This document shows, piece by piece, positions 55,875 through 64,000 of a DNA stretch of 64,000 nucleotides. The stretch lies in the NCBI RefSeq assembly GCF_018861125.1, contig NZ_JAHKQN010000015.1, positions 186,001 to 250,000 of the forward strand, written 5' to 3'. The DNA comes from Cellulophaga baltica (lineage in GTDB: Bacteria > Bacteroidota > Bacteroidia > Flavobacteriales > Flavobacteriaceae). The notes below the pieces were generated by a model. It was not told the origin of the DNA. It saw only the letters and a list, made by a program, of their open reading frames with translations, and did no database searches. A program made the translations under genes and the position numbers. Each line of letters opens with the position of its first letter. The stretch's first letter is position 1.

Positions 55875-58196
55875 ATGTATTTAAAACAATTCCTACATAT
55901 ACTATTATTTAGTCTGTTTTTCTTAGCTGTAAATGCACAAGGTGTTGATGTCTATAAAGGTAATCCTGATGCTTCATTTCTTGCGGCGCGAGAACTTGCT
56001 TTTTCAGGTGAAAATGAAATAGCGAGAGATACTTTAGTATTAATACTTACTGAATACCCTGATTATATTGATGTTCATAATTTATTAGCTAAAACCTACA
56101 GTTGGGAGGGTAATTATAATGTAGCTCGTGGTCAATTTAATAAAATCTTATCAAAAGAACGTAATACTAAAGAAGTATGGATTAGTGCTATAAAAAATGA
56201 ATTTTACGCAGGAAATTATGGAATAGCATTAGGTTTGTCAAATAAAGCATTAATTCATTTTAAGGATGATGAAGACTTGTTGGCTTTGAAAAATAAAGCA
56301 ACTTTTAAAATTAATCCTCGAGATGTTGAAGACCCTCAGACGTCATTTTTAATAGCGGAGGAACTTGCTTTATCTGGTAAGCGAGAGGTAGCAAGAGACA
56401 CTTTGGCTTTACTATTAAAGGATTATCCTAATCATGTTGAAGGTAAAAGTTTATTAGCTAAAACACATAGTTGGGATGGTGATTATGATGTTGCTCGCAG
56501 TGAATTCAATGAAATTTTAACAAAAGATCACAATAGTAAAGAAGTGTGGATAAGTGCTATTGAAAATGAATTTTCAGCAGGAAATTATGAAATAGCTTTG
56601 GGTTTAGCGAATAAAGCATTGTTGTTTGCTAAAAAAGACAGAGATTTATTGAAATTAAAAAACAAAGCTCAATACCTTATTGATCCTCCTAAAGTTGAAG
56701 ACCCTGATGGTTCATTTGAAACAGCGCGACAATTAGCATTTTCAGGTAAGCGAGAAATAGCCAGAGATACTTTAGAGGTAATTATAAGTAGGTATCCAAG
56801 TTATGTTGATGCTCATAATTTAAAAGCCAAAACTTTTAGTTGGGATGGCGATTATGATATAGCTCGAGAGGAATTTAATAAAATTTTATTAAGAGAACAA
56901 GAAAATAAAGAAGTGTGGGTTGGTGCAATTAACAATGAATTATTTGCTGAAAACTATAATACTGCAATAGGATTGTCTAATAAAGCATTATTGATATTTA
57001 AAGATGATAAAGAGCTTTTAAAATTAAACCACAAAGCGTTATTAAATTTAGATCCACCGGAAATTGTAAACCTAGAATCTAAATTTTTAATAGCTCAAAA
57101 TTTAGCTTTTGAAGGTAAACGAGATGTAGCAAGAGATACTTTAGATTTAATTTTAACTAAATATCCAGACTATATTGATGCACAAAATTTAAAAGCTAAA
57201 ACATACAGTTGGGATGGTGATTATGATACAGCTCGTGCTTTATATAATAGAATTTTATCAAAACATCATGAAAATAGAGAAGTTTGGGTTAGTGCAATCA
57301 ATAATGAGTTTTATGCTGAAAACTATGCTACAGCATTAGGGTTATCAAATAAAGCATTATTGTATTTTAAAGATAATTATAACTTTTTAAAATTAAAAGA
57401 GAAAGCAATTGATGCAATTGAAAACCCCAAAATTGAACAACAACTCATTGTAGAAAACGATACGCTTAAAAATGGTATAGAAGTTACAGCGGCTATGGAT
57501 ATTTTTGATGTTGAATATGATCCTATGTATTATGGTAGTCTTGCGTATAGTAGAACTACTAAATATGGTAAAATAATACCTAAAATAAATTATAGCAATC
57601 GTTTTAATACTAACGGAGTTCAATTTGAAGTAGATGCCTATCCGCAATTTTCTGATAAGGTGTATGCGTATTTAAATTACGGATATTCGAATTCTAGTAT
57701 TTATCCTAAACATAGAGCAGGAGCGGAGGTTTACACTGGTTTACCTAAAAACATGGAAGCTTCTTTAGGAGTTCGTTTTTTAGATTTTATTACAAACAAA
57801 GTAACTATTTATACTGGTTCTTACGGTTTGTACACTGGCAATTATTATCTTTTATTACGTGGCTATGTAACACCTTCAGAAAATAACACATTCAATCTAT
57901 CAGGAAATTTAATGGCCAGAAAATATTTGAAAGATAGGTACAATTATTTGGGCTTAAATTTTACTTATGGTTATTCTTCAGATTTAAAACAATTTATAAG
58001 TGACAATGTTTTGCTTGCTGAAACAATTCTTTATTTGGAGTCGCAACAACTTAACTTAGAGTATCAATTTACAACAAAGGGCAATTCAAACCCGTATAGA
58101 GCATTTTTAGGTGTAACAAGGCAAGAGTTGAGTTTTGATGCGAATAATTTTTTCTACGCGGCAACTTTAGGTTTTAGTTACCAATTTAAGTTTTGA
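55875..58196 (+). CDS. YaiO-like outer-membrane barrel with four tandem repeats
   Basis: A 773-residue protein with a signal peptide (about 1-21, ending NAQ). Residues 32-523 are four copies of a 123-residue TPR-type unit. Residues about 540-773 form a strand-rich C-terminal barrel ending in FSYQFKF, with the terminal aromatic residue expected of outer-membrane proteins. YaiO-family proteins of E. coli have a shorter helical region ahead of a similar barrel and are linked to glycosyltransferases. Here it is the last gene of the cluster, starting one base after the membrane/TPR gene. The role of export pore is inferred from the family and context. Confidence 0.83.
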   Translation: MYLKQFLHILLFSLFFLAVNAQGVDVYKGNPDASFLAARELAFSGENEIARDTLVLILTEYPDYIDVHNLLAKTYSWEGNYNVARGQFNKILSKERNTKEVWISAIKNEFYAGNYGIALGLSNKALIHFKDDEDLLALKNKATFKINPRDVEDPQTSFLIAEELALSGKREVARDTLALLLKDYPNHVEGKSLLAKTHSWDGDYDVARSEFNEILTKDHNSKEVWISAIENEFSAGNYEIALGLANKALLFAKKDRDLLKLKNKAQYLIDPPKVEDPDGSFETARQLAFSGKREIARDTLEVIISRYPSYVDAHNLKAKTFSWDGDYDIAREEFNKILLREQENKEVWVGAINNELFAENYNTAIGLSNKALLIFKDDKELLKLNHKALLNLDPPEIVNLESKFLIAQNLAFEGKRDVARDTLDLILTKYPDYIDAQNLKAKTYSWDGDYDTARALYNRILSKHHENREVWVSAINNEFYAENYATALGLSNKALLYFKDNYNFLKLKEKAIDAIENPKIEQQLIVENDTLKNGIEVTAAMDIFDVEYDPMYYGSLAYSRTTKYGKIIPKINYSNRFNTNGVQFEVDAYPQFSDKVYAYLNYGYSNSSIYPKHRAGAEVYTGLPKNMEASLGVRFLDFITNKVTIYTGSYGLYTGNYYLLLRGYVTPSENNTFNLSGNLMARKYLKDRYNYLGLNFTYGYSSDLKQFISDNVLLAETILYLESQQLNLEYQFTTKGNSNPYRAFLGVTRQELSFDANNFFYAATLGFSYQFKF
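55968..57443 (+). repeat. Four in-frame 369-base repeats within the YaiO-like gene
   Basis: Four units, 55968-56336, 56337-56705, 56706-57074 and 57075-57443, each encode exactly 123 residues with no insertions. Each begins SFLxAxxLAxxGKRxxARDTL or close to it and contains AKT(Y/F/H)SWDGDYDxAR, (N/R)EVW(I/V)xAI and ALGLSNKAL. The protein identity is high while the nucleotide sequence has drifted. Confidence 0.95.
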
Positions 58197-58258
58197 AAAT
58201 ATTTAACTTAAACTTCACTAAGTTTTACAACACTTTTTAAGCATTACACCACATTATC

Positions 58259-58289
58259 TTGTAGAAACTCTGTTGTTCAAATATATTTA
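58259..58289 (+). promoter_or_regulatory. Candidate promoter of the microprotein pair
   Basis: TTG (58259-58261), a 20-base spacer and TATATTTA (58282-58289), 7 of 8 to TAnnTTTG, sit 29 bases ahead of the first microprotein ATG. The spacing is optimal. Confidence 0.45.
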
Positions 58290-58318
58290 TACTATAATTA
58301 TTCCAAATCTTACTACAT

Positions 58319-58417
58319 ATGTTATACGATACTTACGGAGAAGAATACCTAACCTTCTTACAAGACCTAAATGAGATTTTAAGTTTAAATGAATTAGTTG
58401 AATTAGATTTTTTTTAG
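58319..58417 (+). CDS. 32-residue microprotein, first of a tandem pair
   Basis: An ATG-initiated frame of 32 codons with stop TAG, beginning MLYDTYGEEYLTFLQDLNEI. It is acidic, with helical character and a hydrophobic end (ELVELDFF). Aligned without gaps to the next frame it shares Tyr10, Phe13, Leu17-Asn18-Glu19-Ile20-Leu21, Glu28 and Leu29. It lies after the YaiO-like gene, has its own promoter-like sequence and ends 28 bases before the second frame. I know no family. Confidence 0.55.
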   Translation: MLYDTYGEEYLTFLQDLNEILSLNELVELDFF

Positions 58418-58445
58418 AATCAACCTTTAATAGAAAACAAATATT

Positions 58446-58544
58446 ATGGCAAACAAGAATGACAACACTGCGTATGTAAATTTCATTAATAGCTTAAATG
58501 AAATTTTAGGAAATTATAATATTAATGAGCTCAACTGCTCTTAA
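58446..58544 (+). CDS. 32-residue microprotein, second of a tandem pair
   Basis: An ATG-initiated frame of exactly the same length, beginning MANKNDNTAYVNFINSLNEI, with stop TAA. It shares nine positions plus the initiator with the first microprotein, including the core LNEIL at 17-21. It ends NINELNCS, with a single cysteine. It is followed within 4 bases by a strong terminator, consistent with the end of a transcript. Confidence 0.55.
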   Translation: MANKNDNTAYVNFINSLNEILGNYNINELNCS

Positions 58545-58547
58545 AAT

Positions 58548-58584
58548 AATAAAGGCTCACTAAATAAGTGAGCCTTTATTATTT
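58548..58584. terminator. Bidirectional terminator between the microproteins and rpoD
   Basis: The perfect stem AATAAAGGCTCACT / AGTGAGCCTTTATT has a five-base loop and T-rich sequence on one side and A-rich on the other. It can end both the microprotein transcript and the converging rpoD transcript. Confidence 0.88.
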
Positions 58585-58605
58585 TATTAATTGTGATAGT
58601 AAAAA

Positions 58606-59469
58606 TTACCCCAAGTAAGTCTTTAAAATTTTGCTTCGAGAATTATGTTTTAATTTTCGAATAGCTTTTTCTCTAATTTGACGTACACGTTCACGCGTTA
58701 AGTCAAAAGTCTGACCAATTTCTTCAAGCGTCATAGAATGTTGATCACCAATACCGTAGTATAATTTAACAACATCAGCTTCACGTTGAGATAATGTTTC
58801 TAAAGCTCTATTAATTTCAATATTAAGAGATTGTTGTAACAAAGTTTTATCAGGGTTAGGAGATTCTCCAGAACCAATTACATTATACAAGTTAGAATCT
58901 TCACCTTCTTTTAGAGGCGCATCCATTGATACGTGTCTACCAGTATTTTTAAGCGATTGTTGTACTTCACCAACAGTCATTTCTAATTCCTTAGCAATTT
59001 CTTCAGCTGAAGGTGGTCTTTCATGTGCTTGTTCTAAGTATGAAAACGCTTTTTTAATTTTATTGATAGAACCAATTTTGTTCAATGGTAATCTAACAAT
59101 ACGTGATTGTTCTGCTAGTGCTTGTAAAATAGATTGTCTAATCCACCATACAGCATAAGATATAAATTTAAAACCACGAGTTTCATCAAAACGTTTTGCA
59201 GCCTTCACTAAACCAACATTTCCTTCATTAATTAAATCTGGCAATGTTAATCCTTGGTTCTGATATTGTTTTGCTACGGAAACTACGAATCTTAAATTTG
59301 CAGTGGTTAATTTTTCTAAAGCAACTTGATCTCCTTCTCTAATTCGCTGTGCTAAATCAACTTCTTCATTTGCTGTAATTAAATCGATTTTGCTGATATC
59401 TTGCAAGTATTTATCTAACGATTTTGACTCTCTATTGGTTACCTGCTTAATTATCTTTAGTTGCCTCAT
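58606..59469 (-). CDS. rpoD: Primary sigma factor RpoD/SigA
   Basis: A 287-residue sigma-70. Region 1.1 is absent, as is usual in Bacteroidota. Region 1.2 starts [14 protein letters not shown], region 2 contains [37 protein letters not shown] and [15 protein letters not shown], and region 3 follows. Region 4.2 is [29 protein letters not shown]. This protein would recognise the TAnnTTTG promoters marked in this window. Divergent from the DUF6155 gene. Confidence 0.95.
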   Translation of the reverse strand: MRQLKIIKQVTNRESKSLDKYLQDISKIDLITANEEVDLAQRIREGDQVALEKLTTANLRFVVSVAKQYQNQGLTLPDLINEGNVGLVKAAKRFDETRGFKFISYAVWWIRQSILQALAEQSRIVRLPLNKIGSINKIKKAFSYLEQAHERPPSAEEIAKELEMTVGEVQQSLKNTGRHVSMDAPLKEGEDSNLYNVIGSGESPNPDKTLLQQSLNIEINRALETLSQREADVVKLYYGIGDQHSMTLEEIGQTFDLTRERVRQIREKAIRKLKHNSRSKILKTYLG

Positions 59470-59576
59470 ATATCTATTTATTGTTCGAAGTTACATAATA
59501 CATTTTTTTATTGACTTTTCAAAACAAATATGAATAAATGATTGCTTTTTGTGAAAAAATTAAGAAATAGGTGTAA

Positions 59577-59609
59577 TTGTCAATAGTTTTTCATTAAACT
59601 CTATCTTTG
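59577..59609 (+). promoter_or_regulatory. Promoter of the DUF6155 gene
   Basis: TTG (59577-59579), a 22-base spacer and a perfect TATCTTTG (59602-59609), five bases before the ATG at 59615. Confidence 0.6.
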
Positions 59610-59614
59610 TAAGC

Positions 59615-60124
59615 ATGAGCAAAAGAGCCTTAAAGGAGTACGTTTCAGAACTACCCAAAAAAGAGTTGGAATTACAATTATTAGATCTTTACGATCGTTT
59701 TCCGTTGGTCAAAGAATATTATAATTTTATATTTAATCCTAAAGAAGATAAGTTAATTCAAGACGCTAAAGTTAAAATCTCTAATGAGTATTATCCTTTA
59801 AAGCGAAAACGAGCAAGATTGCGCAGATCTATTGCACAAAAATTTATAAAACATTTTTTAAAATTAGGTGTTGAGGCTCATTTAGTTGCTGATGTTATGT
59901 TGTATAATATTGAAATAGCACAATCATTTTCTTCTGAAAAAAAAGTAGCCGATACTTTTTACAAAAGCATGCATAATTCTTTTGATCAAGCAGTAGTTTA
60001 TATTTCTCAAAATGGTTTGTTGGCCGATTTTAAAAATAGGGTCGTTACAATCTATAATGAAGCTGAAAAGCAAGACTGGCTTAACTTTGAAGATTTTTCT
60101 AGAACTTTAGATAAAATAGAATAG
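59615..60124 (+). CDS. DUF6155-family protein
   Basis: A 169-residue basic, alpha-helical protein. MSKRALKEYVSELPKKELE at the start and VKEYYNFIFNP match what I recall of DUF6155. A strongly basic patch (LKRKRARLRRSIAQKFIKHF, about 68-87) suggests binding to nucleic acid or to a partner. Divergent from rpoD. Gap to the helicase gene of 130 bases with no terminator visible. Confidence 0.75.
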   Translation: MSKRALKEYVSELPKKELELQLLDLYDRFPLVKEYYNFIFNPKEDKLIQDAKVKISNEYYPLKRKRARLRRSIAQKFIKHFLKLGVEAHLVADVMLYNIEIAQSFSSEKKVADTFYKSMHNSFDQAVVYISQNGLLADFKNRVVTIYNEAEKQDWLNFEDFSRTLDKIE

Positions 60125-60254
60125 TTATTTTTTTAATATTTTGAATAGCTAAAATTTCTTTTAGGCACAAAAAGCCGCTAGTTTTGTAAAATTGGCATTT
60201 TCGATTTTTTTAAGTAAAAATTGAGAATAAATTTTAACTAAAAGCGCTTTAAGT

Positions 60255-61760
60255 TTGCAGCAAAAAATCAAAGAAAAGAAGCTTTACGATTATCAACAGA
60301 AAGATTTAGATCAGATTTTTAAATATTTTGACGAATCAAATGATGATGTGAATTTGTTATACCAGCTGCCTACTGGTGGTGGAAAAACTGTGGTGTTTTC
60401 TGAAATTGCAAGGCGTTTTATAAGAGAGCGCAATAAAAAAGTTGTGGTACTTACCCACAGAATCGAATTAGGTGCTCAAACTTCTAGAATGTTGAATGGT
60501 TTTGGTGTAAAAAACAAGATTATAAATAGCAATGTTAAAGAGTTAAAAGACCAAGATGAATATAAGTGTTTTGTGGCTATGGTTGAGACACTTAATAATA
60601 GGCTACAAGAAGAAAAAGTTGAAATAAATAATATAGGACTTGTTATTATTGATGAAGCACATTATAATTCATTCCGAAAACTATTCAAATATTTTGAAAA
60701 TTCAATAATTTTAGGGGTAACAGCAACACCGTTAAGTTCTAATGTTAAACTTCCTATGAAGGATAACTATAAGAAACTTATTATAGGTGAATCCATACAA
60801 TCGTTGATAGATAAAAACTTTTTAGCAAAAGCAGAAGTTTACAATCGCGATGTTAGTTTAAAGACCTTAAAATTAGGAGTTGGTGGTGATTATACAGTAA
60901 AATCATCTGAGGAATTATATGGGAATTTTAGCATGTTAAGTAAGCTTGTTTCTGCTTATGAAGATATTGCAAAAGGTACCAAAACCTTAATTTTTAATAA
61001 TGGTATAAATACCTCCATTTATGTGTATGAAACTTTTAAAAAAGCAGGTTATAACATTCGTCATTTAGATAATAAAAACAATGCTACGGAGCGTAAAGAA
61101 ATACTTAAATGGTTTTCTGAAACTCCAGGCGCAATACTTACCTCTGTGAGTATATTAACAACTGGTTTTGATGAACCTACGGTAGAAACAATCATTTTAA
61201 ATAGGGCAACAAAATCATTAACTTTATACTTTCAAATGATTGGTAGAGGCTCTCGCGTTTTACCAAATAAGGACAAGTTTACAGTGCTTGATATGGGTAA
61301 CAATGTTGCGCGTTTTGGTATGTGGGATGCTCCTATAGATTGGAAAGAAATTTTCTTGTTTCCAGATTTTTATCTTGAAAATATTAAGAATGATGAAGAA
61401 ATTGAGCGCAACTTCGTATATGAAATGCCAGATTCTTTAAAAGAGCAATTTTCAAATTCTGCTTCTCTTGAGTTTGATGTGAAAGCGGAATACAAAAAAG
61501 TATTTTCTGCAGGTAAAAAATCTAAATTAGTATTAGAGAAAAGTATCAATCAGCATGCTCAAATATGTTTTGAGAATAGTGAAGATGTTTTTGATGCTCG
61601 TATTTTGGCTAAACAACTAAAAGACGAGATAGAATACAGAGTACGTTTGTATTCCTATTGTATAATGAATAATACCAAAAATTATAAAGAGTGGTTAGCT
61701 GAAGATTATGAACGTAAATTACGTTTGAAAATCTCTCAGAAATTTTCAGATAAGCTATAA
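60255..61760 (+). CDS. DEAD/DEAH-box superfamily 2 helicase
   Basis: A 501-residue helicase. N-terminal LYDYQQKDLDQIFKYF (Q-type region), Walker A LPTGGGKTVVFSEIA, Ia LTHRIELGAQ, motif II IIDEAHYNSF, motif III VTATPLS, motif V ILTTGFDEPTVETIIL and motif VI QMIGRGSRVLPNK are all present. It belongs to the RadD-like group seen in many bacteria. Start is a TTG at 60255, with no ATG before motif Q. The same TTG lies inside a TAAGTTTG sequence, which I regard as chance here. The glycosyltransferase gene follows after 6 bases. Confidence 0.9.
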   Translation: MQQKIKEKKLYDYQQKDLDQIFKYFDESNDDVNLLYQLPTGGGKTVVFSEIARRFIRERNKKVVVLTHRIELGAQTSRMLNGFGVKNKIINSNVKELKDQDEYKCFVAMVETLNNRLQEEKVEINNIGLVIIDEAHYNSFRKLFKYFENSIILGVTATPLSSNVKLPMKDNYKKLIIGESIQSLIDKNFLAKAEVYNRDVSLKTLKLGVGGDYTVKSSEELYGNFSMLSKLVSAYEDIAKGTKTLIFNNGINTSIYVYETFKKAGYNIRHLDNKNNATERKEILKWFSETPGAILTSVSILTTGFDEPTVETIILNRATKSLTLYFQMIGRGSRVLPNKDKFTVLDMGNNVARFGMWDAPIDWKEIFLFPDFYLENIKNDEEIERNFVYEMPDSLKEQFSNSASLEFDVKAEYKKVFSAGKKSKLVLEKSINQHAQICFENSEDVFDARILAKQLKDEIEYRVRLYSYCIMNNTKNYKEWLAEDYERKLRLKISQKFSDKL

Positions 61761-61766
61761 TATTAA

Positions 61767-62996
61767 ATGCAAAAAGTACTTTTTATAGGTGTTAATTGGC
61801 CAGAACCTTCAACAGCTGCGGGTTCTCGAATTATGCAGTTAATTAAAGTCTTTATTACTAATGAGTTTCAAGTAACTTTTTCAAGTACAGCAACTACTTC
61901 AAATTTATCTTTTGACTTAGAAAAATTAGGAGTCTCAATGGTTCCTATTCAATTAAACGATGCTGGTTTTGATGTTTTTATAAAAGAATTACAGCCTACT
62001 ATTGTTGTTTACGATCGTTTTTTAACCGAAGAACAATTTGGTTGGCGTGTTGCTGAAAATGTACCAAATGCATTGCGAATTTTAGATACAGAAGATTTGC
62101 ATAGTTTGAGAACAGTTAGGGCAGATTTGTATAAAAAAAACATTCCTTTTTCTACAGCTATTTGGTTACAAAGTGATGTTGCTAAAAGAGAGATTGCAAG
62201 TATATATAGGTGTGATATTTCTTTAATTATTTCGAGTGTTGAAATGCAGTTGTTGCAAAAACATGTACAACTAGATTCAAGTTTGTTATTGCATTTGCCT
62301 TTTATGGAAAAGTCTATTTCTGAGGTTGAAAATAATGAACTATCAACATATGATACTAGAAAAGATTTTATTTGTATTGGTAATGGTAAACATGCACCTA
62401 ATGTTGATGCTGTTCTATGGTTAAAAAAAACGATTTGGCCGTTAATTAGAAAACAACTTTCAACCGTTAATTTACATATTTATGGTTCCTATTTACCGCA
62501 ACAAATTATGCAAATGCATAAACCCACTGAAGGTTTTTATGTAGAAGGATTTGCTGATAATTTGAAAGAAACGTTTACTGCTGCCCGAATTAATTTGGCT
62601 CCTTTACGATTTGGAGCAGGTCTAAAAGGAAAACTTTTAGATGGAATGCGTTTCGGAACACCAAGCATTACAACGCTAATAGGCGCAGAAGGAATGAGCA
62701 AAACAACTTATTTTGATGAGTTTGCTTTTGGTAATGAGGTTGATTTTGCAAATAAAGCTGTTCAAATTTATACTGATGAAATAGCATACAAAAAAGCGCA
62801 ACAAGTTGGCTTTAAGGTTGTTAATACTGAATATAATAGAACTTTTTTAGCAGAAAAGTTAATAAACACTATTAATAAAGTTCAAAATAACCTTCAAATG
62901 CATCGTAATTCAAATTTTATTGGTTCTTTATTAATGCATCAATCTATGCAAAGCACCAAGTATATGTCTCGTTGGATTGAGGCTAAAAACAAATAA
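61767..62996 (+). CDS. Family 4-type glycosyltransferase
   Basis: A 409-residue GT-B fold enzyme. The N-terminal part has FIGVNWPEPSTAAGSRIMQLI; the C-terminal nucleotide-sugar domain has ICIGNGKHAPNVDAVLWLKKTIWPLI, YGSYLPQQIM, VEGFADNLKETFTAARINLAPLRFGAGLKGKLLDGM and an acidic GAEGMS region. No membrane helix. It starts 6 bases after the helicase, so probably one transcript, although no functional link is evident. Confidence 0.82.
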   Translation: MQKVLFIGVNWPEPSTAAGSRIMQLIKVFITNEFQVTFSSTATTSNLSFDLEKLGVSMVPIQLNDAGFDVFIKELQPTIVVYDRFLTEEQFGWRVAENVPNALRILDTEDLHSLRTVRADLYKKNIPFSTAIWLQSDVAKREIASIYRCDISLIISSVEMQLLQKHVQLDSSLLLHLPFMEKSISEVENNELSTYDTRKDFICIGNGKHAPNVDAVLWLKKTIWPLIRKQLSTVNLHIYGSYLPQQIMQMHKPTEGFYVEGFADNLKETFTAARINLAPLRFGAGLKGKLLDGMRFGTPSITTLIGAEGMSKTTYFDEFAFGNEVDFANKAVQIYTDEIAYKKAQQVGFKVVNTEYNRTFLAEKLINTINKVQNNLQMHRNSNFIGSLLMHQSMQSTKYMSRWIEAKNK

Positions 62997-63077
62997 GATT
63001 CTTTTCAACTTCAATACGCATACTTCATATTTACCCTTTGAATACTTATCTTTAACCCGATAAAGATAAAATATACA

Positions 63078-63920
63078 ATGAGCGATATTAATTGGGAAAC
63101 GGTAAAAGAATTTGAAGATATAACCTATAAGAAATCTAATGGAGTAGCGCGTATAGCTTTCAACAGGCCAAATGTCAGAAATGCATTTAGACCTAAAACT
63201 ACAAGTGAGTTATACCAAGCCTTTTATGATGCGCAAGAAGATACTTCTATAGGTGTAGTATTACTTTCTGCTGAAGGACCTTCAACTAAAGACGGAATTT
63301 ATTCTTTCTGTAGTGGTGGCGATCAAAAGGCTAGGGGGCATCAAGGTTATGTTGGAGAAGATGGTATGCACCGTTTGAATATTTTAGAGGTTCAACGTTT
63401 AATTCGTTTTATGCCAAAAGCAGTTATAGCTGTTGTACCTGGTTGGGCAGTTGGTGGCGGACATTCGTTACACGTAGTTTGTGACTTAACTTTGGCGAGT
63501 AAAGAGCATGCTATTTTTAAACAAACAGATGCCGATGTTACTAGTTTTGATGGTGGTTATGGTTCTGCTTATTTAGCTAAAATGGTAGGTCAGAAAAAGG
63601 CAAGAGAAATTTTCTTTTTAGGACGTAACTATTCTGCGCAAGAAGCTTATGAAATGGGAATGGTAAATGCTATTATTCCTCATGATGAGTTAGAAGATAC
63701 TGCTTATCAATGGGCTCAAGAGATTTTAGAAAAATCACCAACGTCAATAAAAATGCTAAAATTCGCTATGAATTTGACAGATGATGGTATGGTTGGGCAA
63801 CAAGTATTTGCAGGTGAAGCAACACGTTTAGCATATATGACTGATGAAGCAAAAGAGGGTAGAAATGCCTTTTTAGAAAAACGTAAGCCAGATTTCGGAA
63901 AAAATAAATGGATTCCTTAG
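63078..63920 (+). CDS. menB: 1,4-Dihydroxy-2-naphthoyl-CoA synthase
   Basis: A crotonase-fold enzyme of menaquinone synthesis that closes the naphthoate ring of o-succinylbenzoyl-CoA. At 280 residues it has FNRPNVRNAFRPKTTSEL, FCSGGDQKARGHQGYVGEDG, VPGWAVGGGHSLHVVCDLTLAS and the active-site DADVTSFDGGYGSAYLAKMVGQKKAREIFFLGR. The C-terminal EGRNAFLEKRKPDF is typical. A terminator follows. Confidence 0.97.
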   Translation: MSDINWETVKEFEDITYKKSNGVARIAFNRPNVRNAFRPKTTSELYQAFYDAQEDTSIGVVLLSAEGPSTKDGIYSFCSGGDQKARGHQGYVGEDGMHRLNILEVQRLIRFMPKAVIAVVPGWAVGGGHSLHVVCDLTLASKEHAIFKQTDADVTSFDGGYGSAYLAKMVGQKKAREIFFLGRNYSAQEAYEMGMVNAIIPHDELEDTAYQWAQEILEKSPTSIKMLKFAMNLTDDGMVGQQVFAGEATRLAYMTDEAKEGRNAFLEKRKPDFGKNKWIP

Positions 63921-63943
63921 TCGCATTGTAAATGCTATAAATA

Positions 63944-63978
63944 GAAAAAGACCTTTTCAATTAAGAAAAGGCCTTTTT
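63944..63978 (+). terminator. Terminator after menB
   Basis: The stem AAAAGACCTTTTC / GAAAAGGCCTTTT has one mismatch and a six-base loop, then a T tract. The remaining bases end with an ATG at 63992 that could open a gene cut off by the window edge. Confidence 0.8.
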
Positions 63979-64000
63979 ACGAGAACACTATATGAAAATG

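Noticed and set aside
60250-60257. TAAGTTTG box overlapping the TTG of the helicase gene
   Set aside because: No later start precedes the conserved Q region, so the TTG must be coding and the box is probably chance.
1-64000. CRISPR arrays, tRNA, rRNA, insertion sequences, phage genes
   Set aside because: None seen on reading both strands; no spaced short direct repeats, cloverleaf-like sequences or transposase motifs.

Overview
The window is a gene-dense, AT-rich chromosomal segment that looks like a member of the Flavobacteriaceae (Bacteroidota), probably marine or gliding. The evidence is the repeated flavobacterial -7 promoter box TAnnTTTG, a fused LpxC-FabZ gene, a primary sigma factor lacking region 1.1, PorX (regulator of the type IX secretion system), a bifunctional HisB, and several small proteins known mainly from this family. 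I see no prophage, insertion sequence, CRISPR array, rRNA or tRNA. The genus cannot be fixed from the sequence alone.

Layout. 1-5.1 kb: 3' part of parC, a membrane-bound LytTR regulator, an alpha/beta hydrolase and a sterol-desaturase-type hydroxylase. 5.3-13.8 kb: a small lipoprotein, an XRE regulator divergent from an M14 peptidase with an inverted-repeat array between them, an Lrp regulator, DinB, aroB divergent from proline dehydrogenase, and alanine dehydrogenase. A 50-residue lipoprotein gene lies at 13861-14013. 14.2-24.1 kb: porX-tsaE, divergent from an HD phosphohydrolase followed by the lipid A block (lpxD, lpxC-fabZ, lpxA), efp, a second LpxD-like gene, sucD and fabG. 24.2-27.0 kb: a VWA membrane protein and a prohibitin-like SPFH protein.

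27.1-35.3 kb holds a complete histidine operon, hisG-GNAT-hisD-C-B-H-GNAT-hisA-F-IE. It is preceded by an 18-codon leader peptide with four consecutive His codons and a strong terminator, a classical attenuator. Two acetyltransferase genes are built into it. 35.4-48.4 kb carries a processive-type glycosyltransferase, a LysR/YeiH pair with a LysR box at the classical spacing, a DUF1853 protein, a VWA/MoxR-type ATPase pair, a divergent TruA, CorA and a cysE-cysM pair.

49.3-58.6 kb is the most interesting region. A soluble hybrid histidine kinase with an Hpt domain, a stand-alone receiver, a membrane-anchored HEAT-repeat protein, a processive family 2 glycosyltransferase, a membrane/TPR protein and a YaiO-like outer-membrane barrel follow each other with tiny gaps or overlaps. 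The barrel protein carries four exact-length 123-residue repeats. I infer a regulated exopolysaccharide synthesis and export system spanning both membranes. Just after it, with its own promoter-like sequence and terminator, lies a tandem pair of unannotated 32-residue reading frames that are similar to each other.

58.6-64 kb holds rpoD, a DUF6155 gene, a DEAH helicase, a family 4 glycosyltransferase and menB.
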